The notes below the pieces were generated by a model, which was given only the letters and a program-made list of their open reading frames with translations, searched no databases and had not been told where the DNA came from. From NCBI GenBank assembly GCA_020631735.1, contig CM036191.1:40407335-40471334 (forward strand): 64,000 nucleotides of DNA, given 5' to 3'. Position 1 is the first letter of the stretch, and every line of letters begins with the position of its first letter. This DNA comes from Saccharum officinarum. Taxonomy: Eukaryota; Streptophyta; Magnoliopsida; Poales; Poaceae. Of the stretch, positions 1-11,639 are shown one piece after another. Both the position numbers and the translations under genes were made by a program.

Positions 1-3000
1 TTGATCCTCAAAGGTGGTGGAGGCATGATCTAGGAGCTTGGCCCTCATTGGCCACCTGGGTGGGGCAGGCGCCCAGGCCAGGGGCGGCTGCCCCACCTGC
101 CTGGCCTGTGGGCCCTCCCCTCTTGGGGGGATCTTCTCGAGTCTTATATAGTATTCTTTTTCATAGTATGGTCGATTTCTCTCTATATAAATCTGACATG
201 TGGATCTCCTTTGGTTCTTTCCTAATAACCCCCTGCAGAAATAGATATTTACCAAAACTCGTGGAATTCTGTCAGTATAACCTCTATATCTAGATAGTAT
301 TTATATTTAGATCGTTTCTCATGCTATGTTGATGGTTAAAAATGATACTTATCTATCAACAAACTCCCCCAAGCTTACCTTTTGCTCGTCCCTGAGCAAA
401 GATAGACTTAGTGATGGATCAGGAGATGCTACAATACTTTCATGCCTCATAGGTACGCATGCGTTCAAACAAGAACTCTCCTCCGGATTAGAGTGAACTA
501 TTCTGATGAAAAACTCACTCATATTACCTTCCACCATGGGGCTTGTAGCCGTCACTTGGGTCTTGAGCAGTTGAAAGACAGAACGGTCAAGTCAAGCGCC
601 ATGTTTCAAGCTCTTTGATCAACTATTATTCCGGAGTTTTGCAAGATTTTCAAAATAAAACTCAGAGATTCCTATGTATGACCCTTTTAAGTCTCTCTTT
701 TGTGGTATTTTTGGATCCTCTCCAAGACATTTATGGTGTATGCCTTTTCTCTCCTCTCAAAATATGTGGTATTTTTGGTTACATCGTAATATTATGCCTT
801 CTCTCTCTCACCCTACATCTAATAGACTTATGTGGAGTTCATAGGTAGGGAGACAACGAAACATATATTGCATAATCAAAACTATGGATCCAAAAGAACG
901 AGTCATAATGTCAAATCAAGATATGCATGTGTATGGGTTGTATGGTAGATGGTGGTAAATGGATGAGTAGATAATAGAATAGAAGTGGTTATAAGGGGGT
1001 AAAGGGATGATGATGGTGAATACTTAGCTCTTTTGAGAAATTTCTCATATACCTCTCTTAGAAACTTAAAGACTTTGAGAAGAACTTGGGCTGCTAAATC
1101 TCTCTTTATTTCTGAGTGGGACATTTTTCCTCTCTTTTTTCTTTTCTTTTTCTTCTTCTTTTTTGATAGAGTACTCAAGCTCATTTTGGAACATAATAAC
1201 AAGAGGTAACATAACTGGATGTTTGGGGCTTTATTGGCTAGCAAGGGATAAAATTGATGATAGGAATATTTTTGGGAAGTTCACTCCCAGTGTAAGACTA
1301 GAACTATTTTCTGGGTGGATCTGGATGGGATATATGTGAATTCGTACTTACAGGGTAGAAGCAGAATATATGGGTGGATATGGATGCGTACTTCCAGGGT
1401 AGAAGCAACATATATATATAGAGTGTATAGGTGGATCTTAATTTTAACCGCATAACCAATTCCTAAGGATCGACACAGCCTGACCATACTCAATGCTCAC
1501 AAATAGTAAATATGAATGTAAGGCTTTCTAATCTATAAGCATGTGTCTGGCTGTGGTAGAAATTCAAACTCTCGTCATACAGAAACTCATCATGTAGCAA
1601 ATTAATTTTCAAAAGATAAATTCTCCAGAACTCTAGTATCTCTAGGAACATGATAGACAGCAGCTCAAAACCTTCCCATATCATATCCGTCAACTACCTA
1701 GACTTAGATCAAGCATTCGCTACCCATAAGTTTAGATTTAGAGCAAATCTTACATCAAAACCATTGTATCCAAAACTCGGGAGAGTTCGAGGTTGAAAAC
1801 TAGGTACTTAAAAGGAATTACGGCAGAGCAACTATTCATCATTTCCATATAAGAGTTTATTCTAGGTGTTCACTTAGCAATATGAAACTTAGCATACTCT
1901 CCTATATTTATTAAAATTAAAGATTATACAGAAAACATATATATGTATATAAGAAAACATTTATTTGGGTTTCTATAGGTTATGCATCTTTTTTTATTTC
2001 ATATATCAAAGCAAAAATAAATAAATAGGTATGTAAGAAAACACTTAGCTGGATATATGGGGATGCTCTCCCCCAAGCTGGATGTTGACATAGTCTTGCT
2101 TGATGAAGCTGATAGACATTGAAGGTGTACTCCCTTCATCAGAGTGCTTGTGATGATAAATGGCGAGACAACACTCCAACAGGGGACAGTTTGTCCTTTT
2201 GTATATTGATCCTTCAAATTCTATGAAGCTCAAAATAGACAACAAAGCTTGTGGAACTTGATTAAGTGTTAGTGATAAACCTCTAAGCCTTGAGCGTCTA
2301 GAACCTCTCAACTCATGTATTTTTCTAGCAGGATCTCTTATACCATATTTTTATATTTTTATACTTATACTATACCAGGAATAAAATGATGAATGTCTTT
2401 TATTTTATTTTTATGCCACCACAGCAAGTAGACTTATGGGTTTTATGCCACAAATTTATTTGTATGGGGCTTAGCAGTTTTATAATACAATGCAAGGTAT
2501 ATTTGTTTTCTTTTCTATGCAGAAATAAAGTATAACTAAACATGTAATGAAGGAAAGTAAATATGATGCGGAAAATTAAATGCATAACTAAAGATGGAAA
2601 TATTGATAACTACCAAGTTACCTCTTGGCACGACGTTCGGTGATTTGGGTCCTCCAAACAGGACCTCTTGTTCGCTTAATCAATCTGGGGCACCTCGGAT
2701 GGATCGAGTGGTGCTTCTGATTGTGCTGAGTCTGACATTGAATTTACCTTTACTTTCCATACCTATTTTGTTGATGAGGTTGACTTTGAGGAGGAAGTTT
2801 GCTCTTCTGTCTTATCTTCTTTGTTCTCCATGGTGACTAAGTCACTCTTTGTTGGTGGTACAACTTCTCTCTCAGGAGATGTATTGTCTTGAGGGAATCG
2901 ATCTTCGTATCTTGATACTTCTCCTTGATAATTCATTGCTTGATTTTCATTGTGCCTCATGGGCTGATTATAAAGGGTACATAGGACTAACACCTCTTGT

Positions 3001-3050
3001 GCCTAGACAATATGGTACTATTCCTATAGATAAATAACTGAGAGACACTA
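1..3050 (-). mobile_element. Degenerate Ty3/gypsy-like (Athila/Tat-type) debris
   Basis: No intact gene is seen here. Two minus-strand stretches, near 361-410 and 2060-2095, carry the 'CTTGGGGGAG' text that often follows a run on dense coding sequence in grass Athila/Tat-type gypsy elements; the first also carries the inverse of a 'GCTCAGGGACGAGC' motif. A minus-strand frame at 2763-2993 is Gln/Asn/Glu/Lys-rich and could be a scrap of gag, but has no diagnostic motif. Positions 1-130 are GC-rich and LTR-like. A pyrimidine-rich tract lies at 1130-1165. Family assignment is from memory of such motifs, so confidence is low; no LTR pair or primer-binding site was found. Confidence 0.35.
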
Positions 3051-3483
3051 ATTAACACTAATGGGCTTAAGGCCCAACTAGGACACTCGCGCCCTACGAC
3101 ACCCTTTTGCACCTGACGTCTTGGGCCTATTGGGCTAGTGGCAGCCTGTTGGCTGCCCATGACAACAACACAGAAAAGAGAAGCCAGACACTGTTTATTT
3201 AAATAATAGAGCCTACATGAAACCACCAACACAGTAGGAGACAATGGTTCAATTACAAATCCAATGTAATTTGAAGATTTTGCATCTCTTTAATTAAATA
3301 TATCAAATAAACAAAGAATAAACAACTTTATGCTTTCAGCGAGTGGAAGACTTTTTAAAACCATTTTCTAGTAATGAAACTTCTCTAAATTTTAGACAAG
3401 TCATGGCAGTTTGAATTACTAATAATATATTAACATGTAGCTGACTGATGCACTGCACCTTGGTGTCTAATGCTCAGGCCTAA

Positions 3484-3499
3484 AGAAACAAAGAGCTAT
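3484..3499. repeat. Target-site duplication, left copy (RTE LINE)
   Basis: Sixteen bases, AGAAACAAAGAGCTAT, repeated exactly at 4072-4087. The length fits LINE target-primed reverse transcription. Confidence 0.9.
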
Positions 3500-4071
3500 C
3501 ACAACAACAACATAGCCTTTTGTCCCAAGCAAGTTGGGGTAGGCTAGAGATGAAACCCAAAAGAGACGAAAAACAGGGAGACACATAAAGAGACAAAAAG
3601 GGCACAAGACAGAAAGAGGTCACGGTTTAGGCACATTGATTGCCAGTCTCCAAGCGCTCCTGTCCATAGCTAAATCCTTGGAGACATTCCACTCCTTAAG
3701 ATCTCTCTTAACGGACTCGTCCCAAGTCAGTTTAGGTCGAGCTCTACCGCTCTTTACATTATCGGCCCACTTTAGAACCCCACTACGCACCGGCGTCTCA
3801 GGAGGCCTCCGTTGGACATGTTCAAACCATCTCAACCGATGATGAATCAATTTCTCCTCAATTGGTGTCACCCCAACCCTATCCCGAATATCGTCGTTCC
3901 GAACTCTATCCCTCCTTGTGTGCCCACAACACCAACGCAACATACACATCTCTACTACACTCAATTGCTGGACATGTCGCCTTTTTGTAGGCCAACAATC
4001 AGCACCGTATAACATCGCCGGGCGAATCGCCTTCTTATAGAATTACCTTTCAGCTTCTGAGGCCGTCCTAT
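3500..4071 (-). mobile_element. 5'-truncated RTE-type LINE insertion
   Basis: A 572-bp minus-strand insertion between perfect 16-bp direct repeats (AGAAACAAAGAGCTAT at 3484-3499 and 4072-4087). Its 3' end, on the left of the + strand, has an ACAACAAC-type simple tail followed by the 'TTGTCCCAAGCAAGTTGGGG' text common at the 3' end of plant RTE elements. The open frame at 3620-4015 is the C-terminal tail of the reverse-transcriptase polyprotein (motifs GADCWPTKRRHVQQL, RRDRVRNDDIRDRVGV, HHRLRWFEHVQRRP). The polymerase and endonuclease domains are missing, as expected for a 5'-truncated target-primed insertion. The intact TSD shows that it landed already truncated. Confidence 0.88.
3620..4015 (-). 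pseudogene. RTE LINE polyprotein, C-terminal fragment
   Basis: A 131-residue open frame from the end of an RTE-type LINE polyprotein. It contains the WCCGHTRRDRVRN and HRLRWFEHVQRRP segments typical of the region after the reverse transcriptase in these plant elements. No YADD-type catalytic box, upstream start or promoter is present, so it cannot make a working enzyme. It ends just inside the element's 3' tail. The frame is still clean, which suggests a fairly recent insertion. Confidence 0.85.
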
Positions 4072-4087
4072 AGAAACAAAGAGCTAT
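4072..4087. repeat. Target-site duplication, right copy (RTE LINE)
   Basis: Exact match to 3484-3499, on the 5' side of the minus-strand LINE. Confidence 0.9.
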
Positions 4088-5985
4088 AGAGAACAAATAT
4101 TCAGCAAAATTATAGAATCAACCCTCAACACAAGAGAAAATGCTCCTACTAATGTTAGCAAAAAATTCATTGAAAGCTAGTCACTATACAAACCAGATTC
4201 CCCAAAGACAGCTCACTACACAATGGAAATAGTGTGATGCTCCATGTAGCAGGAGATTTGAAGTATTGTTTTTTCATCAAATGTTTCATTCGCTGAAAGC
4301 AATTGAAAACAAGCATTCACAGGTGAGGTGGCCATAAGGAGACTAAGTATATTAGAAAGTTTCTGCAGAATGCAACTTAGCACAAATTTTGTCCTAAAAA
4401 CACTTGTAAGTCAATCAGTCAAACAAACCATTTTGAGCATCTCTGACTTTTGAGCCAAACTGCAAATTCAAAGTTAATGAAGTGCTTCCAAATCAGAATC
4501 TAGACTAATAGAAGCTTGCACAAATGGCTGGTCAATAATACAAGATCTCCAAACTAGATCAAGAGGACTATAGGAGACTGCACTTCCATACATTAACTAT
4601 ACAAGATAAGTCACTTGAAACCAGTGTAGTATGAGGACAAAGAGACCGTACTTGAAAACCTGATAGCTGGAAAACCTGGTCAAAAGACTGACAGAACTGA
4701 AATGCTACTAATATCAAGAGAATTCATAACTCAAAGAGTACTGATATCTACAGACCAGCAGATTACAAACACATAAAAATAAAAATAGTCGAAGTTCTAA
4801 CAGTTGGTAAAGCTTTACAATTACAGATTTCCTAGTCTGTGACGCTATTAGGAACTGTCATATTCCTATTAGCCATTACAATCTTTACAGAACTAGGCAT
4901 ATAGTAATAACATCACCATTAAAAACGACGCATTCAAGTCTGAGCAAAACAAATGATGAACGCATGTTGATTGATTAATTTGAGTGTTGCTTGCTAGTGT
5001 GTATGAAACATGATACAATCATCTAAAATACTGCAAGCCTGCAATTAGGAATGCATACTGACTGAACTGAAGCAAGACAACAGAAGCCTGCAATTTTCCT
5101 TTGTTTTGCTTTGCCTATTCATGCTTTAGCACTTTGTATTTGGAAAACAAGAAGTTGCTTCCTAATTGCTTGATAGGAAATTGGCATGGGTATATTACAA
5201 CACGAAGAAATGAATTTTATCATTGAGCAATTTTCTGGAGATAATTAGTCAGTCCTGATCATTTACCTTGTGCACTGAAACAAGATGCTGCTAGCAGGTT
5301 CTATAAGAACTAATCCTGCATAGAACTATAGCTAGAATAAATTGACTAAGCAACACATACATAGGCTAACCGAAGGCAACCTGGGATTAAATCAACCAAC
5401 ACACAACAACCAAAAACAACTAGTGCTGTTGGTCAACACAGGGAAATGCATACTTGCCTTCCAACGCAAAGCTTCAGTCATATGTGGTAGGCAGGCTACA
5501 ACAAAAGATCAAATCTAACCATTTCATCTCTAAATAAAATATTCTACATTAACCAAACCGTATTAGCATTTGCATTGTACAAGTCGACAAGAGCAACCTG
5601 ACAAACCCAATCCCTGAAGTAATTAAACTATAAATCCATTTCATCTCTAAAAAAATCAGATAGGCGGGTCTAGCGGCAACGACCTTTTGCCGCTGAGACC
5701 TCCTGCTTTGCCTAATCCCTCCGATGCACTCTTGTTCCATTTGCCCAAATCAATGCCTGCACTGCCACAACCTGGGCTCCAGATCTGCTCAACCCAAAAT
5801 TGACTCGGAAAATGATTCTGCAGCAGAGGGCGAACCCCTCTCCTTGCTCATAGATCTCATCCCAATAGCACAAAAGAAGAAGCTCCTCGCACCAGAGGAA
5901 GAATCAATCACCATATCAGGAAAGGGGATCGAGCAAATCGAGCAAATCCACACCGCACCAGGAAGAACAAGGATGAATCACGCAC
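4088..5985 (-). other. Intron-like AT-rich tract downstream of the 5990-6200 exon
   Basis: No long open frame. If the exon remnant at 5990-6200 belonged to a gene read leftward, this would be its introns. One 49-bp stretch, minus strand 5315-5267, has an AG acceptor (TGCAG) and a GT donor (AAG|GTAAAT) and joins exon 1 in a matching phase. That is only a suggestion, because such short matches occur by chance. Nothing else is supported here. Confidence 0.25.
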
Positions 5986-5989
5986 CAGA

Positions 5990-6200
5990 GGTCCCAGCCG
6001 TGTTGTCCTGCATGGCGCGGAGGAGCGTCTGGAGGAGCTCGTTGGCGGTGCAGACAAGGGCGCGGAGGTCCGCGAGGTCGACGCGCCCAGCGGCGAGCTA
6101 GACGTGCGTGGCGATGAGGTCCGCGTGGAGCGCCGCGGAGTCGTCCCACAGGCGGACGATGGTGGCGGCGGGCTTGCCCTAGCTGCCGAGTCGGTGAGGG
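5990..6200 (-). pseudogene. Unrecognised gene, first-exon remnant with a nonsense codon
   Basis: Reading leftward, a GC-rich exon encodes GKPAATIVRLWDDSAALHADL, then IATHV, a TAG stop, and LAAGRVDLADLRALVCTANE, continuing LLQTLLRAMQDNTAGTS. The helical, heptad-like Leu/Ala pattern is typical of a small coiled-coil subunit, but I do not recognise the family. CTAG stands where an ATG would be expected just before GKPAA, and the internal TAG could be a mutated CAG, so it looks like a decayed gene. A plausible GT donor (CTG|GTGCGT) follows. GC-rich sequence resembling a 5' leader continues on the far side of the element inserted at 6216-8044. Confidence 0.45.
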
Positions 6201-6206
6201 GGACGT

Positions 6207-6215
6207 GACGAGCCG
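6207..6215. repeat. 9-bp target-site duplication, left
   Basis: GACGAGCCG, repeated exactly at 8045-8053. Confidence 0.75.
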
Positions 6216-6296
6216 GCCGTCTTTTTTTTTTAAGCCTTTTTTTTAAAAAAAATCTCAAATATGCCTCTGACATAAAGATTTCAGAAAATGGACCCA

Positions 6297-6460
6297 GGGC
6301 TTGGCGTCATCAATGCTGACGCCAAGATAACACAGCTTGGCGCCGTTAACGTTGGCGCCAAGCCCCCATGCCACTTGGCCGACGACGCCGAGTTGGCGCT
6401 GACGTGGCAGCACCTTGGCGCTGTCACCATTGGCGCCAAGCTTGGCGCCACCTGGCGCCA
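6297..6460. repeat. GGCGCC hairpin cluster, left subterminal
   Basis: Successive inverted pairs: CTTGGCGTCA with TGACGCCAAG (7-nt loop), CTTGGCGCC with GGCGCCAAG (about 9-nt loop), then further GGCGCC palindromes up to CTTGGCGCCACC. Confidence 0.85.
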
Positions 6461-7797
6461 CAGACCTGTTACCATGTATATTATTTTTTATCCTAAGTAT
6501 TTCTAGGTTGTTCTAAGTGATCAAACAGAAAGTCACTGTAAAAACTCTAGAGTTAGTCACATTTCTCAATATCCAAATCATGGTAAAAAACCATTTTCCA
6601 TATATCTACCACATGGTAGTTGGTATTCTAACATATCCAAGTCGTAGCAAAAATCCAGATTTATTTGGCTAAGTTTTTAAATTTACTATGGGATGGGGAT
6701 GAAAATATGGCTAAGTCTGGATTTTTACTGTGATTTGGACATTGACAAATTTAAAATTTTACCATGACTTGGATATTAAAAAAGGGTTTCATGTTTTAGA
6801 CTTGGATATTTAAAATTTTACCATGACTTGGACCCTAATTCCATGACTTAACATGAAGCCCTTTTTATGTTACTTAAAATTTCATCTTATAGTAAAATTA
6901 TGGTCCAAGTCATGGTAAAATTTTAAATATCCAAGTCCAAAACATGAAGCCCTTTTCAATATCTAAGTCATGGTAAAATTTTAAATTTATCAATGTTCAA
7001 ATCATAGAAAAAATCCAGACTTAGCGAAATTCTAGCATAGTCAAGTGATAGTAAAATTCAAGACTTAGCCAATTTCTAGGTTACCCATCATATGGTAAAT
7101 ATCAAAACTTTGCCAAAATTTTATATGTCCATCTCATAGAAAAATTAGGGTCCAAGTCATGTTAATTTAGAGCTTTGTATGTCCATCTCACAGTAAAATT
7201 AGGTAGTCAGGATTTTTGCTGCGGTCTAGATATGTTAAAATACCAACTACCATGGGATAGCATCAAATTTGTCAATGTCATGCTAAAATTTCAGATTTAA
7301 CAAATTCCAACACGTCCCATCTCATGATAAATTTATAGACTTAACAAATTTTCATATGTCCATCTAATGGTAAAATTTTGATGGGCATATGCAAATTTTA
7401 TCATGAGATGGACATATGCAAATTTTGGCTAAGTCTTTAAATTTTGGCTCCAAGTAAAATTTTAAATATTCAAATCCACAACATGAAGCCATTTTACAAT
7501 ATCTAAGTCATGATAAATTTTTAAATGTCTTCAAATATTTAAAGACTTAGCCAAAATTTGTAAATTCCAGACTTAGCAAAATTTAAAGACTTAATCTCAT
7601 GGTAAATTTAAAGACTTAGCCAAAATTTTAAATATCCAAGTCATGGTAAAATTTGCATATGTCCATCTCATGGTAAAATTCCAGACTTAGCCAATTTGCA
7701 TATGTCTAAACCTTAGTAAATATCAAGACTTAACAAATTCCAACATGTCCATCTCACGATAAATTTGGGTACTTAAAACAGGGTTTAGGCGTCGTGA

Positions 7798-7962
7798 TCT
7801 GTGGCGTCAGGCTTGACGCCAATTAAAGTGGCGCCAAGTCTTGGCGCCAAAGATCATGGTGCCAAGACCCTGCCACGTCAGCGCCACGCGTTAAGGTCTT
7901 GGCGCCAGTTACCCTAGCGTCATGCCGTGTTACCTTGGCGCCGACGACCATGACGCTAAGAT
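7798..7962. repeat. GGCGCC hairpin cluster, right subterminal
   Basis: Mirror counterpart of the left cluster, with GGCGTCA/TGACGCC, GGCGCCAAG and CTTGGCGCC palindromes. Confidence 0.85.
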
Positions 7963-8044
7963 AAGAGTCTATTTTTTAAAATCTTTTCGCCATGAGTATA
8001 TTTGAGAGAATCTTAAAAAAAAAGACTAAAAAATAAAAAAGACG

Positions 8045-8053
8045 GACGAGCCG
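8045..8053. repeat. 9-bp target-site duplication, right
   Basis: GACGAGCCG, matching 6207-6215. The GC-rich sequence beyond it (to about 8170) resumes the gene leader that the element interrupts. Confidence 0.75.
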
Positions 8054-8289
8054 AGACGGGGCGGGCCCAAGCGCCGAGGTCGCCGAGAGAAGAATCACCG
8101 CTCTGGGACAGTGGGAGGGAGAGCCAGAGAGGAGCGAGTGGTTCAGCACTCGCGGCGCCCAGTCCGGACCCAAAAAGAAACAAACCAGCACACGGATCTT
8201 GAAGCCAATTGAACGGACACAAAATTCGTGTGCCAACAGACAAAGAAACACACATGTGTCCTTTAGCAATTCCGTTTTTTATAACAAAA

Positions 8290-8710
8290 GAGGTGGGAAA
8301 ATTTTCAGCAAACAAAATATATACAATGGCCATTATTGGTGGGCAACGTATCAGGTGGAAACCACATCCTTCATGAAAACACGTGCAAACCACGGTAAAA
8401 AAGTCGTTTAAATTCACAAAGAAAATCGCATACGTAGATGATATGATGATACACAACCTTGTAAAATATTTTGTCCAAACTCGACTTCGTTTGTGGTTAT
8501 ATCTCACAGACGAAGTAGAGTTTGGACAAGATATTTTACAAGGTTGTGTATCATCATATCATCTACATATGTGATTTTTTTTGTGAATTTGACGACTTTT
8601 TTGCCGTGGTTTGCACGGGTTTTCACGAATGGTGTGGTTTCCACGTGATATGTTGCCTTTATTGGTGAGGATGGTTAGTGTCTGCCAAATAATGCGTAGA
8701 TAATTAACTT
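8290..8710. repeat. Long inverted repeat (hairpin), axis near 8500
   Basis: The two sides are complementary around about 8500. The near-perfect inner part runs from about 8440 to 8565 (for example GATGATATGATGATACACAA against its complement at 8540-8566). The match continues with more mismatches through the 'GGTTTGCACG/CGTGCAAACC' and 'GGTTTCCAC/GTGGAAACC' segments to about 8340 and 8660. It could be a foldback MITE or a small-RNA-producing hairpin. No flanking duplication was identified. Confidence 0.8.
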
Positions 8711-9137
8711 CTGGTTATTTTGAAAAATTCTAGGGTTTATCATTTTCCGAACGTGTCTTTGATAATTAATATGGAGACTTGTTTAAAGCCTCCATTTAGT
8801 AATAGTAGGACTTCTCCCATCTCGTTCTACTCCCAGTAATTAAGTCTTTGTTGTCAATTTCATTTTTACCTTTATGGTTTCTTGATTTCCTTGCATTCAG
8901 TGTAATCCACCAACTTTCACAAAATGTCGCCATTGGGTGGCTTGATATTGGAGGATAATGACCGTTGGAGCAAGTTGTCACGGTCCGCAGGTCGGCCCGC
9001 TGACCTGCTAGACCTACCTGCAAAAATAACTTTAGCAGGCATCTGTAGACATCTGTGTTTCTGATGTGGGCTTATGCAGATCAACCTGTAAGTCCTGCTA
9101 GGTATAAGACTATCCGCACTCATGGACCTCTATATTC
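8711..9137. other. No gene seen
   Basis: AT-rich sequence without a supported coding region or clear repeat. Confidence 0.4.
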
Positions 9138-9235
9138 ATCATCTATACGTCCTAGTCAGCAAGATTCTCCAATTCATCCTCTATACGTCCTAGTCAGCAA
9201 GATTCTCCAATTCTCCAATTCTTCCAATTCATCCT
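9138..9235 (+). repeat. 38-bp tandem duplication plus partial third copy
   Basis: The segment containing CTATACGTCCTAGTCAGCAA is repeated at a 38-bp period (9143 and 9181), followed by shorter TTCTCCAATTC/TTCCAATTC echoes. Confidence 0.85.
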
Positions 9236-10640
9236 CTATCTCCCTAGGTTCCACCTGGCCGCTTACATATATAACATCGAATCTCCAATTCTTTCCTGAG
9301 GAAAACAAATATGCCGTAGGGAAATGCATGTTTCCCTAGGATTTTGAAATACCACCATAGGGAAAGGAACTATCTCTAGGATACCTAAAATTTTCCTAGG
9401 GAGACAGAAGAACTCTAGCGAAACAGGTAGATATTAGTAGTGTAGGTGGTCCTGCCAACCCTAGTTTTTCCTAGAGGTGTTCATATGTGTTTTAGGCAAC
9501 CAATGAGCGTCAAAACTGCATTGTTGGCTTGCTGGTTGGTCTTGTTGTTTTTCACCTCCCACCACCGCATGTTTAGGCCATGTGTGACCTCGGACGATCT
9601 AGCCTTAGCTGGCCTAAGTCCAGAATTCACGTCAACAATACTGTAATCCACATCCAGATGTAACAGGATTGAGCCATAGGATATGAAAAAGTTAACTCGA
9701 CGTCGTGAACTGCTGTAGTGGGACAATTTTCTTGGGGATAGAAATTATTTTGTATCTCCACGTAAGACGAGGTGCTGCTCACGAGAGGCCACCATGCACC
9801 GCCCTTAGCTTCTCCTAGTTGCCGCCGTTGTTGCCATTGTTTACTACCCATCTCCTTCCTCTTAAGCGAGTTTGCTAGTGGTAACAAGGGGAGGGGACCC
9901 ATATCTATTTTACATAAGTTTTTAGATAGTTTCTTAGGTTCAGCCTAAATAAATTTATAAATAAAATCAGATGATTTTCAGTTGGGATTATGTTACATCC
10001 GATGATTTCGGTGATTTCTATGATAAGATTGTTGTTGCCATGTGTCAATTTTATCGGTAGGAGACCAATTTGTGACCATTATGTGCAACGGCAAGGGTGC
10101 TCCTGGACACCACACATGAGGACGGTAACTTTGGGTCATCGATCTTATTGTTGATGGTCACAGAGAGGAATTTGCAACCTATGTTGTACCTAACAATGCA
10201 ATTGTCGATATTTTTTCATTGTTTCAAATGTATTTTAGGCTCTTTTGAAACATTGGATCTTACAGCATGTGTAGTGTTTAGGATTGTTCGTTGGATTCAG
10301 CATAAGAAGTACACTTTGACTTCATTGTCCAACAAAATTATGTTCTACATAAAAAAAAGGCATTAGAAAAAAGAAGACAATCGAAGGATGTGAATAGAGT
10401 ATTGTATCATTTTTAATTAGATTTTTTAATATATAATTTGGGGATATACCTGCCGTGTTTCTATGTAATTTCCTCTTTACCTCAGGGTAAAAACTGCTGT
10501 ACTAGGATGCAAACCTGCCTGTCCACTATCTCGCAAATAAGATATTTTAATGGATGTTATAAACCTCCTCAATAAAGTAGTCACGCTTTGAGCCTGGCGG
10601 AAGTCGCGAGTGAATCTGTGATGCCCAGCTGCCCAGCGGA
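9236..10640. other. No supported gene
   Basis: Short open frames only, none with a recognisable motif. Several CCCTAGG/CCTAGGG palindromic words lie at 9330-9420 and could be the edge of an unidentified repeat. Confidence 0.35.
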
Positions 10641-11260
10641 CCAGGTTCCTGTTACGCCGGCCAGCCCGCCGGGCGCGTGCACCCGGCTTTTAGGTGTAGT
10701 GGGCTAATGGGTTGGCGAAAGCGTGCACCCGGTAGCAAAACACGTGGTACTGTAGCAAACGCGCGGTACTGTAGCGACAAAAAATAGATTTTCATTTTAT
10801 GAATTTTCTGTGATTTTTCAAGAATTCGGCCGAAAAAAAGTTGAACGGTACTGTAGCAACACATTGGTACTGTAGCAACCACCGGACAATAAGCGTAGGG
10901 ACTAAGTTGCGGTTTATGCTTGTTTGTCCGGTTCTGCAGAGACAAAAAAAAAATCGCGATAGTGGAAGCCAAAATATACTTTTTCCTAGTCTAAACGTCG
11001 ATCCCTGCTTCGGAGGTCACGCCAGCCCAGCCAGGAAGCCCACATGTACGTGCCAGGCTGGTTTTGACTATTGTCTTGGGCTTCCGAGTTCCTGGACTGC
11101 GCAGCCCATGCACGAGCACATATTTCCTTTTGCTAATACTGTTTTAGTAGTAGACAATATTTCAATGGGCTACATTGTTCGATTGCATCACAAAATCTAT
11201 TCAGCCAATGCACATAACGCAAAAGCTAACGCGCTGGCGGTCGTGCCACGCGACTAGCGC
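10641..11260. other. GC-rich segment with repeated TACTGTAGC motif
   Basis: The word GGTACTGTAGC occurs four times between 10745 and 10880, embedded in TE-like sequence. Open frames here have no known domain. Confidence 0.45.
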
Positions 11261-11399
11261 GCGACTGGCCTGGTGGCCTGGCCTAACATATCCATGTACG
11301 TGTACGTGCGTTTCCCCCTAAAAAAAAATGTACGTGTGCGTCAACGTAAAAGCTCCTATGGATTGACGGCCTAACTTGTCCCTGTTACAGTCGTTGGTT

Positions 11400-11590
11400 G
11401 ACAGCTTTGGTACGGATTATAGAATAACATATGTAAATAAGTTGTCTTTAATAACTTTTGTACATAAATTGTATTTCATAACTCTTGTATTTTCAAGTTT
11501 TGGCATAAGTTATAAATTAATTCGTTTATTTGTGTTTAATAACTTTTGTGTTTTCAAGTTTTGGCATAAATTATAAGTTAAGTTAATATA
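11400..11590. repeat. AT-rich direct repeats
   Basis: TTTTCAAGTTTTGGCATAA occurs twice (about 11489 and 11551) with similar AATAACTTTTGT flanks, giving a short degenerate tandem array. Confidence 0.6.
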
Positions 11591-11639
11591 TATAAATTGT
11601 TGCTAGAATAAAATTTTTCGAAACAAATGCAATTAGGGT

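Larger units (their letters stand above)
6216..8044. mobile_element. Non-autonomous MULE-like element built of GGCGCC palindromes
   Basis: A 1.8-kb element between 9-bp direct repeats (GACGAGCCG at 6207-6215 and 8045-8053), the TSD length of Mutator-like elements. Its ends are imperfect inverted repeats of about 100 bp: CGTCTTTTTT, a T-rich run with TTAAG, then CTCAAATAT on both. Inside each end is a cluster of short hairpins made of CTTGGCGCC / GGCGCCAAG (6297-6460 and 7798-7962). The core (about 6490-7780) is AT-rich and made of degenerate units such as 'GACTTAGCCAAA' and 'CATGGTAAAATTT' in both orientations. There is no coding sequence. The left end has two extra bases (GC) relative to the right, so the exact border could shift by one or two bases. 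Confidence 0.72.
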
